Source: an uncultured Collinsella sp.
Lineage (GTDB): Bacteria > Actinomycetota > Coriobacteriia > Coriobacteriales > Coriobacteriaceae
Assembly: GCA_900554325.1 (NCBI GenBank)
Contig: USHA01000020.1
Span: forward strand, 1 to 28,372
DNA: 28,372 nucleotides
Direction of reading: 5' to 3'
Below the pieces are notes generated by a model. That model had not been told where the DNA came from, searched no databases, and saw only the letters and a list, made by a program, of their open reading frames with translations. A program made the position numbers and the translations under genes. This document shows, piece by piece, positions 6,079-13,136 of this stretch (positions within the stretch are counted from its first letter, which is position 1; every line of letters begins with the position of its first letter).

Positions 6079-8094
6079 CTACATCACCTCCGCGTGAGGG
6101 GTCAAACCATTTGCCTTGAGCACCTCGTCGGGGAGCTCGGAATAGAAGTGCTCGGTGCCGGGCACGCGCTTGAAGACCGGACGGGTGTCCAGGCCGATGC
6201 GCGGATGGCTCGAGCGGGGCGCGAAGCGATCGCCCTTGGGGAAATCGCGCGGGCTCGGAACGGCGCCGGGCACCTGGTGCAGACGGCCCGAACCGCTCTC
6301 GATGGACAGAACGGAGCCCAGAAGGCCGCGGGTGTACTCGTGGATCGGGTTGGTGAGCAGTTCCTTGGTGGGCGCCTGTTCGATAACCTGACCGGCGTAC
6401 ATAACCGTGATGTTATGGGCGACCTCGGCGACCAGCGCCAGGTCGTGCGAAACGAAGATCATGGCAAAGCCGAGCTTGGCCTGAAGATCGTTGAGCAGCT
6501 TGATGACCTGCTTCTGAACGGTAACGTCCAGAGCGGTCGTGGGCTCGTCGCAGATGACCAGCTTGGGGTCGCGGGTAAGGGCCATAGCGATCAGGACACG
6601 CTGACGCTGGCCGCCGGAAAGCTCGTGCGGATAGCTCTCGAGCGTGCGTTTGGGATCGAGGCCGACGAGCTCCAGGAGCTCCTCGGCGCTACGGGTTCCG
6701 CCGCGCTTGGTGAGCTGCTTCATCTGGGCAGAGATGAGCATGGAGGGGTTGAGCGAGGACAGGGCGTCCTGATAGACCATAGCGATATCGGTACCGCGCA
6801 GGCCGAACCACTCCTTCTTGCTCATCTTGAGCAGGTCACGGCCCTCCCAGAGGACCTCGCCGGAAAGGTGCTCGTCATCGTCGGTCAGGCCCATGATGGC
6901 CAGCGTGGTGATGGACTTACCGCAACCGGACTCGCCCACCAGGCCCATGGTCTGACCAGGACGGACGTCAAAGTTGACATGGTCGACAACGTTGATATCA
7001 CCGTGATGCTCAAACTGAATACAGAAGTCACGGACCGAGAGAATCGGTTCGACAGACTCGTCGGGCACATGGCGATCGTCACGCTTGAGCTCGACATCGC
7101 GCAGGGCGCCAAGGCGAGCGGAGAGGGACTGGGCCTGCTCCTTGTAGGCGCGAACGGGGTCGGAGACCAGCAGGTCGGCCTCGCGACGCTTGGAGGAATC
7201 GGTCGGATCCAGGGCGGCGGAGGGGGCAGCGGCCATAGCGTCGGTAATGCCCTCGGAGAGGATGTTGAGCGCCAGGCAGGTAATCATGATGGCCAGGCCC
7301 GGGAACAGCGCCTGCCACCAACGGCCAGCGAGCACGCCGCCGCGGGCGTCGGCGAGGATGTTGCCCCAGGTAGCGGTGGGCTCCTGGATACCAGCGCCGA
7401 TGAAGGTCAGCGAGGCCTCGAAGATGATGGCGTCGGCGACCAGGGTAACGGTGAAGACCATGATCGGGGCGATGCAGTTACGCAGAACATGCTTGATCAA
7501 AATCCACGGAGCCTTGGCGCCGGAAACGATGACCGCACGAACATAGTCCTCGCCGTACTCGGACACGATGTTGGCGCGCACGATACGGGCAATCTGCGGA
7601 GTGTACATAAAGCCAATGGCGAAGATGATCGACGGCACGGAGTTGCCCAGGATGGAGACGAAGACGGCCGCGAGGGCGATGCCCGGGATGGACATGATGA
7701 TGTCCAAGATACGCATGATCGTCTCGGAGACGGCCTTGCGCGAAACCGCTGCAAGGGCGCCCACGACCGAGCCGCAGACCAGAGCCATGGCAGTGGCGCC
7801 AAAGCCGATAATCAGCGAGTAACGGCCACCGTAGAGCATACGCGACAGAATGTCGCGACCCTTGTCGTCGGTACCGAAGATAAATCCGTTGCCGGGAGCC
7901 TGGCGAGCCGTAAAGATCTCGACCGGGCTATAGGGGGCAAGAAGGGGCGCCAGAATCGCAGTCAGGGCGACCAGCACCAGCACGACGGCGGCAATCTTAG
8001 AAGACAGCGTCATCTTCTTCCAGCCACCGAGCTTGAGCCCCTTGGAGGCAGCCTTCTCGAGCTGCTCGGTTTGCTTCTCTCGAATCTTTACCAT
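6079..8094 (-). CDS. Fused ABC permease-ATPase (DppC+DppD type; SatC/SiaG-like)
   Basis: A 671-residue single-chain fusion. Residues about 30-290 are a DppC-type permease: TM segment near 33-53, family motif FGTDDKGRDILSRMLYGGR at 73-91, EAA-loop near 187-206 and further TM segments to about 285. A charged linker (about 295-345) leads to a DppD-type ATPase: Walker A GESGCGKS (387-394), signature ELSGGQRQR (491-499), Walker B LVICDEP, switch His550. The C-terminal OppD/DppD tail is present (QVPGAVPSPRDFPKGDRFAP), but positions usually occupied by Cys are Asp622 and Ser628. Such fusions mark sialic acid importers of the SatABCD/SiaEFGI type, supporting substrate assignment. The ATG at 8094 lies three bases past the upstream stop. 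No frameshift or internal stop suggests an artefactual fusion. Confidence 0.9.
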   Translation of the reverse strand: MVKIREKQTEQLEKAASKGLKLGGWKKMTLSSKIAAVVLVLVALTAILAPLLAPYSPVEIFTARQAPGNGFIFGTDDKGRDILSRMLYGGRYSLIIGFGATAMALVCGSVVGALAAVSRKAVSETIMRILDIIMSIPGIALAAVFVSILGNSVPSIIFAIGFMYTPQIARIVRANIVSEYGEDYVRAVIVSGAKAPWILIKHVLRNCIAPIMVFTVTLVADAIIFEASLTFIGAGIQEPTATWGNILADARGGVLAGRWWQALFPGLAIMITCLALNILSEGITDAMAAAPSAALDPTDSSKRREADLLVSDPVRAYKEQAQSLSARLGALRDVELKRDDRHVPDESVEPILSVRDFCIQFEHHGDINVVDHVNFDVRPGQTMGLVGESGCGKSITTLAIMGLTDDDEHLSGEVLWEGRDLLKMSKKEWFGLRGTDIAMVYQDALSSLNPSMLISAQMKQLTKRGGTRSAEELLELVGLDPKRTLESYPHELSGGQRQRVLIAMALTRDPKLVICDEPTTALDVTVQKQVIKLLNDLQAKLGFAMIFVSHDLALVAEVAHNITVMYAGQVIEQAPTKELLTNPIHEYTRGLLGSVLSIESGSGRLHQVPGAVPSPRDFPKGDRFAPRSSHPRIGLDTRPVFKRVPGTEHFYSELPDEVLKANGLTPHAEVM

Positions 8095-8097
8095 AAT

Positions 8098-9054
8098 CTA
8101 CACCGTCCTGATGCGCGGGTTGATGAGCAGGTAGAGCATGTCAACCACGATGTTGATGATGATGAAGGCGAGAGCAACGACGATGACGACGCCCTGAACC
8201 AGGTTCGCCTCGTTGCCCTGAACGCCCTGCAGAATCGCGGTGCCCATGCCGGGGAGGTTGAAGATAACCTCGATGACGACAGCGCCGCCCATGAGGTAAC
8301 CGATCTTAAGACCGAGGGTGGTGACCGGGGTGATCAGCGCATTGCGAAGAACGTTGATGCCGACGACGACCTTCTCGGGAACGCCGGCGCCGCGAGCCAT
8401 ACGGACATAATCCTTGTCGAGCTCCTCGACCATGGCGGTACGCACGATACGAGTCATCTGGCCCGTCAGCGGAAATGCCAAGGCGATGGCGGGCATAATC
8501 ATACGTCCCAGATAGCCAACCGGATTCGTGGTGAAGTGAGGCAGAGCACCCGATGCCGGGAGCACCTTAAGGTAGGAAGAGAACAGCAGGATCAACAGAA
8601 CGGCAAGCCAGAACGACGGGGTTGCCAAGCCGGCGATGGAAAAGACGCGGATCACTTGGTCCGGCCATTTGTCGCGATACAGTGCCGCGATGACGCCGAG
8701 CAAAAACGAAACGACCGCACCGATGGCAAGACCGATGAAGGTCAGCTGCATCGTGACGGGCAGGGCCGTGGAGATGCGCTTGGCAACGGAGTTGCGAGCA
8801 GCACCATAGGTGCCCATGTCGCCATGGATCAAATCGCCCATATAGCGCACGTAGCGCACGGGCCAGGGGTCGTCCAGACCATACTTCTCATGGTACTCGG
8901 CAACCGCCTCGGGCGAGGCACCGTCACCCAACGCCGTGTAGGCGGGGTCGGTCTTGGAGAACGACATAAGGAAGAACACCAGGACGGTGACGCCCAATGC
9001 CATGATCGGCAGCGCCACAAGACGCCTTCCAATCAAACGTAGCAAGTTGTTCAC
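8098..9054 (-). CDS. DppB-type ABC transporter permease
   Basis: A 318-residue inner-membrane permease. It has the N-terminal TM segment and FFLMSFSKTDPAYTALGDGASPE periplasm-side region of DppB proteins, the TM core AIGAVVSFLLGVIAALY, the EAA-loop DYVRMARGAGVPEKVVVGIN and the C-terminal LINPRIR. It partners the fused subunit to form the translocation path. I start at the GTG at 9054 because GGGGAG lies five bases upstream; the longer frame from a TTG at 9087 has no ribosome-binding signal. It is separated from the binding-protein gene by a 157-bp gap with two hairpins, and from the fused subunit by three bases. Confidence 0.9.
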   Translation of the reverse strand: MNNLLRLIGRRLVALPIMALGVTVLVFFLMSFSKTDPAYTALGDGASPEAVAEYHEKYGLDDPWPVRYVRYMGDLIHGDMGTYGAARNSVAKRISTALPVTMQLTFIGLAIGAVVSFLLGVIAALYRDKWPDQVIRVFSIAGLATPSFWLAVLLILLFSSYLKVLPASGALPHFTTNPVGYLGRMIMPAIALAFPLTGQMTRIVRTAMVEELDKDYVRMARGAGVPEKVVVGINVLRNALITPVTTLGLKIGYLMGGAVVIEVIFNLPGMGTAILQGVQGNEANLVQGVVIVVALAFIIINIVVDMLYLLINPRIRTV

Positions 9055-9094
9055 GTTCTCTCCCCTTTCTTTTGTCGGTAGGACCAACTGGTAT

Positions 9095-9149
9095 ATGAGT
9101 ACGGATACTCATTACAAGACCCGAGCGACATCGTTGCCGCCCGGGTCTT
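9095..9149. repeat. Two tandem stem-loops between binding-protein and permease genes
   Basis: ATGAGTA-CGGA-TACTCAT (9095-9112, 7-bp stem) is followed by AAGACCCG (9116-9123) pairing with CGGGTCTT (9142-9149). No T-run follows on the minus strand. Stem-loops here commonly raise binding-protein output relative to the membrane subunits by stabilising the upstream mRNA; that role is inference. Confidence 0.55.
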
Positions 9150-9211
9150 TGTTTCAACTATGAGGATACGGTCCCAACGACCGACATCCTGCATACAGAC
9201 TCAAGCGAGTC

Positions 9212-10825
9212 TTACGCCTTGACGGTCGCAACGCCCCTGAAGGACATGCTCGTCGTGCCGATGCCCTTGAAGCCATCGAGGGCCTCGCCGTTGGGCGCAG
9301 TGGACGGATCGTCCCAGGAAGCGGAGACGGTCTTGACGTGGACAACGGGGTACAGAACGGCGTTGTCGGCAATGATGTCGAAGCACTCGTTCCACTTCTT
9401 CTGCTGCTCGTCGCCCTCGGCGGCAAGAGCCTCGTCCATGAGACCGTGGAGCTTCTGCCACTCAGCGGACTCCTTCCACGGGCAACGGGTCTGCATCCAG
9501 ACGTTGTCGCCGTACCACCAGTTGAGCAGCAGGTCGGGATCAGCGCCGAAGCAGGAAGGATCGCCAGGGGCAAGGAGGATATCGTAGGCCTCGCCGCCGT
9601 CGATGGCAGCGTAGGTGGCCGGCGAGGTATCGGTCTGGATGGTCACATCGAAGCCGAGAGCGTCGAGGTCGTTCTTGACCTGAGCGGCCATGCCCTTAAT
9701 CTGCTCGTTGTCGGTGGTGCGCAGGGTGATGGCACCCGGGGTGATGCCAGACTCCTCGATGAGCTTCTTAGCCTTCTTGGCGTCGGTCTTGTACACCGTG
9801 GAAGCCTCATGATAGTTGGTGAAGCTCTTGGGCAGGTAGCAGCTGGCAGCGGTGGCAAGGCCGGCGAAGGTGTTGCTGACCATCTTCTCGGTGTCGAGCG
9901 CATACATGACGGCCTGACGGACCTTGACGTTGTTCCAAGGCTCCTTGGCGACGTTGAACATGATAAAGCGGGTGCCGAAACCCTGAACGTTATCGATCTT
10001 GCAGCCGGCGCTCTCGAGCTGGTCGACGGCATCAGCGGTAACGAGCTCCATAACGAGCGTGGAGCCCTCCTGCTGAGCGGTAACGCGAGCGGTGGGGTCG
10101 GTCAGGATGCTGTACTGGATCTTCTTATCCTCGGCAGCATACTCACCGTTGTACTCGGGGTTGGGAACCAGGGTGATCTCGGTATCGGAGATAGAGTCGT
10201 ACATCCAGGGGCCGGAGCCGATCGGCTGCTTGGCGCGATCCTCCTCGGTCTGGGTGGCCGGGGTAACGCGGACGATGGCCAGACGATCCTTGAGCAGGGA
10301 GAAGTTGGGGACCTTGGTCTTGACCGTCACGGTGCTGGCGTCCTTGGCCTCGATGGACTCGAAGGGCTGGAAGAACGGAGCATAGGTAGCGGAAGCGGCG
10401 CAAGCAGTGTAGGAGGCAACGACATCGTCAGCGGTGACCTCGGTGCCATCGGAGAACTTGGCGCCCTTGCGGATGGTGACCTCGAAAGTGGTGTCGTCCA
10501 CAGACTTGGGATCGTCGGTGGCGAGCTCGTTGAAGGTGCTGTAGTCGTGGTAATCGATGCCGTAGAGGCCCTCGACGACGTGCCAGTTAGCACCCAGGCC
10601 CACAGCGGAGCCGGTGCTGGCGGGATCGAAGCTGGACGGAGCGTAAGCGGAACCAGCGGTGATCACGCCGCCGCCACGGTTAGCGGAATCGGTGGAACCG
10701 GAAGCGGAACCCTCGTCGTTAGAGCTGCCACCGCAGCCGGTGAGACCAAGCCCTGCGACAGCAGCGACGCTGCCGGTGAGGCCGAGGAACGAACGCCTGG
10801 ACATACCCTTGTTGATGATGGCCAT
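9212..10825 (-). CDS. Tat-type lipoprotein solute-binding protein (SBP_bac_5 family), probable sialic acid binder
   Basis: A 537-residue family 5 extracellular solute-binding protein. The N-terminus carries a twin-arginine motif SRRSFLG (residues 9-15), a hydrophobic stretch and a lipobox LTGC with Cys31, so the mature protein should be lipid-anchored on the outer membrane face after Tat export. A Ser/Gly/Asp-rich linker (about 32-55) precedes the binding domain, which shows family features such as SFDPAST, TFEVTIRKGAKFSDGTEVTADDV and PIGSGPWM. The ATG at 10825 has AGGAG five bases upstream. It opens the operon, 364 bases from the uvrC stop. Peptide, nickel and sialic acid binders share this family; the neighbours favour sialic acid (SatA/SiaE-like). 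Confidence 0.88.
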   Translation of the reverse strand: MAIINKGMSRRSFLGLTGSVAAVAGLGLTGCGGSSNDEGSASGSTDSANRGGGVITAGSAYAPSSFDPASTGSAVGLGANWHVVEGLYGIDYHDYSTFNELATDDPKSVDDTTFEVTIRKGAKFSDGTEVTADDVVASYTACAASATYAPFFQPFESIEAKDASTVTVKTKVPNFSLLKDRLAIVRVTPATQTEEDRAKQPIGSGPWMYDSISDTEITLVPNPEYNGEYAAEDKKIQYSILTDPTARVTAQQEGSTLVMELVTADAVDQLESAGCKIDNVQGFGTRFIMFNVAKEPWNNVKVRQAVMYALDTEKMVSNTFAGLATAASCYLPKSFTNYHEASTVYKTDAKKAKKLIEESGITPGAITLRTTDNEQIKGMAAQVKNDLDALGFDVTIQTDTSPATYAAIDGGEAYDILLAPGDPSCFGADPDLLLNWWYGDNVWMQTRCPWKESAEWQKLHGLMDEALAAEGDEQQKKWNECFDIIADNAVLYPVVHVKTVSASWDDPSTAPNGEALDGFKGIGTTSMSFRGVATVKA

Positions 10826-10943
10826 GTCTTCTCCTATCAATAGAGAATCTTACTCGGGAGCATCTAGACTTGCCCCCGCGCAACTTGCGGACGATATATA
10901 CCTTACCTACCGACGAACCCAACTGAGGTGCCGCGCTCGGCGA

Positions 10944-11026
10944 CCGATACATACACACGCTTGAACGGTATTTACTACCGTTCACCGAATTCGTTGACAA
11001 ACGATTCGCCAGACAGTATGTATCGG
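10944..11026. repeat. Outer 11-bp inverted repeat
   Basis: CCGATACATAC (10944-10954) and its exact complement GTATGTATCGG (11016-11026) flank a 61-base interior holding the inner repeat and overlapping -35-like boxes. Two inverted copies 72 bases apart could be paired operator half-regions allowing looping, or a cruciform. Confidence 0.6.
10962..10984. promoter_or_regulatory. Candidate operator: 9-bp inverted repeat over a minus-strand -10 region
   Basis: TGAACGGTA-tttac-TACCGTTCA is a perfect 23-bp inverted repeat. On the minus strand TTGTCA (10995-11000), 17 bases and TAGTAA (10972-10977) make a weak promoter whose -10 lies inside the repeat, the layout expected for repressor blocking. The regulator is not in the window. 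Confidence 0.5.
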
Positions 11027-11085
11027 CGAGGTGAGATATCAGTCTTCGTCAACCCGCAGGATAGCAGGGTTTTCGCTTGGGTTAG

Positions 11086-11097
11086 TCAAACGTTTTA
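11086..11097. promoter_or_regulatory. LacI-type operator-like palindrome
   Basis: TCAAACGTTTTA has a perfect AAACGTTT core and symmetric outer T/A, the shape of many LacI-family operators with a central CG. It lies upstream of the extended -10-like TGCTATCCT on the minus strand. Motif match only. Confidence 0.3.
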
Positions 11098-11189
11098 GCG
11101 TTAATAAAACCCGAAACCAGCAGGCAATCATGGCGAAATAAATGGTTGAAAATCGCGCAATCATGTATATCAGTTGTTTAGGCTCGTGT

Positions 11190-13136
11190 TTAGCTATCGG
11201 AATGGCCAGCCGCCGCCTCGGCGCGCTCGGCATTCCACGCAACGAGCGCCTCGTGGACCGCCTTGGCAACATCGGCAGGTATGCCGCGAACTTCCGCGAT
11301 CTCTTGCTCGCTCGCCGCGCGCAAACGCTTCATCGAGCCAAAATGGCGCATAAGGGCACGTTTTCTGGTGGGTCCCACGCCTGGAACGTCATCGAGTACC
11401 GAAACTGTCATGGCTTTATCACGCAACTCACGATGGAATGTGATTGCAAAACGGTGCGATTCATCGCGCACCTGTTTAATTAGATAGAGCGAAGCAGACC
11501 CGGTCGGCAGCACGACGGGAGTCTCGTCCCAAGGCACGAAAACCTCCTCATCGGCCTTTGCCAAGCCACAAACTGGTATATCGAGCCCAAGAGCCTCAAG
11601 TTGCTTGATCGCAGCGGTCAATTGCGGCTTACCGCCATCGACAACGAGCAAATCGGGGCGCGATCCAAAGCGCTCGTCGGCCATGCGCTCGGGAGCATAG
11701 CGTCGTCCCAAAACCTCGGACATCGACACGAAGTCGTTTGCCTCGTCCAATTCGGCCTGAATTTTAAAACGACGGTACTGGCTCTTGTCGGCGCGTCCGT
11801 TGGTAAACACCACCATCGAGGCGACGGTAAAGGTTCCGTGCAGCGTCGAGATATCGAAGCACTCGATACGCATCGGCGGCGCTGGCAGCGCCAGCGCGCT
11901 TTCGAGCTCCAGGAGCGCCTGATTGGTGCGGTCGTCAGCGTACCCCGTTCGCATCATGTAGCGCATGAGGGCATGGCGCGCATTTTTGGATGCCATATCG
12001 AGCAAACGGTGCTTTTCGCCACGCTGCGGCCTATGGAGATGGCAGGAACGCTCGCGCTTGCCCGCAAGCCATTCCCCCAGCGCTTCCGCATCATCAAGCT
12101 CGACGGAAAGGTTGACCTCAGCTGGAATATCAGCCGTCTCGTCGTAATAGCGCTTAAGAAAGCCCGACTGGAGCTCTTCCTCGTCAACATCAAAGCCCTT
12201 GTCGAGAATGAACTCGCAGGTGCGAACTGTTCGGCCCTCGCGAACGACGAAGACGCAAGCGGCGGAGATGGTCTCCTCGCGATAGAAACCGATGACATCG
12301 ATATCGACACTGGAGGGAAAAACGACTTGCTGACGGTCGTCCAGACCCCTGATGACCTCCAAACGACGTTTGACGCGTGCCGCGCGCTCAAAGTCGAGCG
12401 CCTCGGCGGCATCCGTCATCTCGGAGGTCAGCTCATCGACGACATCCTTGCGATGGCCCGACAAAAAGCGCTCGACACGCTTGACGTTCTTGGCATAGTC
12501 CGTAGGAGAAATCGCGCCGACACACGCACCTGGGCCGCGCCCGACATGGTAGTCGAAGCAGGGACGCCCGTTTTGCGCGCAAATCATATTGACGATGTCT
12601 TCCTCGCCCTTGTGGGACTCGACGATACGACGACAACGACGCCACTCCGCACAAGAAGCCGAGCAGATCGGGATCACCTTGCGCAGCGTGTCAATGGTCT
12701 CACGCGCCGCGCGGCTATCGGTATAGGGACCAAAATAACGCGTTCCCGGCTTATGACGCTCGCGCGTGTATTTGATAGCGGGATACAGGTCGCCCTTTGT
12801 AATGGCGATAAAGGGGTAGCTCTTGTCATCCTTGAGGTCGACGTTAAAGTACGGATGGTACTGACCAATCAAATTGCGCTCGAGCACCAACGCCTCATGC
12901 TCGGTCTCCACCACGATATAGTCAAAGCTCGCCACCAGCTGCATCATCAGCGGGATCTTTTGACGCTCATCCTGCAGTGTCACGTATTGACGCATGCGGG
13001 CGCGCAGGTTTTTCGCCTTGCCAACGTAGATGACATCGCCCTTGGCATCTTTCCAAAGGTAACATCCGGGCTGCGTGGGAACGCGCGAAACCTGCTCGGC
13101 GAGTGTTGGAATGTTGTCGTGACCGGCCACACGCAC
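11190..13136 (-). CDS. uvrC: UvrABC excinuclease subunit C
   Basis: A 648-residue nucleotide-excision-repair nuclease that makes both incisions at lesions after UvrB loading. The N-terminal GIY-YIG domain is GCYLWKD (Tyr26), VIYVGKAKNLRARMRQY (Tyr37) and Glu86 in VLERNLI. A UVR motif (MTDAAEALDFERAARVKRR) precedes the RNase H-like endonuclease domain with ECFDIST, LLVVDGGK and DESHRFA, and the C-terminus carries two helix-hairpin-helix motifs (DDVPGVGPTRKRAL and VRGIPADVAKAV). The GTG at 13136 follows the murJ stop with no gap; an in-frame GTG at 13130 is an alternative, and neither has a strong ribosome-binding site, so coupling to murJ is likely. It should be the last gene of the ybaK-murJ-uvrC unit. 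Confidence 0.96.
   Translation of the reverse strand: MRVAGHDNIPTLAEQVSRVPTQPGCYLWKDAKGDVIYVGKAKNLRARMRQYVTLQDERQKIPLMMQLVASFDYIVVETEHEALVLERNLIGQYHPYFNVDLKDDKSYPFIAITKGDLYPAIKYTRERHKPGTRYFGPYTDSRAARETIDTLRKVIPICSASCAEWRRCRRIVESHKGEEDIVNMICAQNGRPCFDYHVGRGPGACVGAISPTDYAKNVKRVERFLSGHRKDVVDELTSEMTDAAEALDFERAARVKRRLEVIRGLDDRQQVVFPSSVDIDVIGFYREETISAACVFVVREGRTVRTCEFILDKGFDVDEEELQSGFLKRYYDETADIPAEVNLSVELDDAEALGEWLAGKRERSCHLHRPQRGEKHRLLDMASKNARHALMRYMMRTGYADDRTNQALLELESALALPAPPMRIECFDISTLHGTFTVASMVVFTNGRADKSQYRRFKIQAELDEANDFVSMSEVLGRRYAPERMADERFGSRPDLLVVDGGKPQLTAAIKQLEALGLDIPVCGLAKADEEVFVPWDETPVVLPTGSASLYLIKQVRDESHRFAITFHRELRDKAMTVSVLDDVPGVGPTRKRALMRHFGSMKRLRAASEQEIAEVRGIPADVAKAVHEALVAWNAERAEAAAGHSDS

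Larger units (their letters stand above)
10826..11189. promoter_or_regulatory. 364-bp intergenic control region upstream of the sialic acid operon
   Basis: No gene is supported here. The stretch is AT-richer than its flanks and contains nested inverted repeats (10944-11026), promoter-like motifs on both strands and a LacI-type operator-like site at 11086-11097. The minus strand also has TGCTATCCT (an extended -10 shape) at 11058-11066. The arms GGGTTTT and AAAACCC lie about 40 bases apart around the operator-like site. I see no convincing intrinsic terminator for uvrC. The operon promoter must lie here if the operon is independently transcribed. Confidence 0.6.

Noticed and set aside
5029..9042. 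1337-codon open frame on the plus strand opposite the ABC transporter genes
   Set aside because: It lies antisense to genes with clear families, is rich in Gly, Asp, Asn, Leu and His without recognisable domains, and has no ribosome-binding site. Long antisense frames arise from codon bias in GC-rich genes.
9338..10843. 501-codon plus-strand frame opposite the solute-binding protein
   Set aside because: Low-complexity Gly/Leu/Val/Asp composition and no family; antisense to a confident gene.
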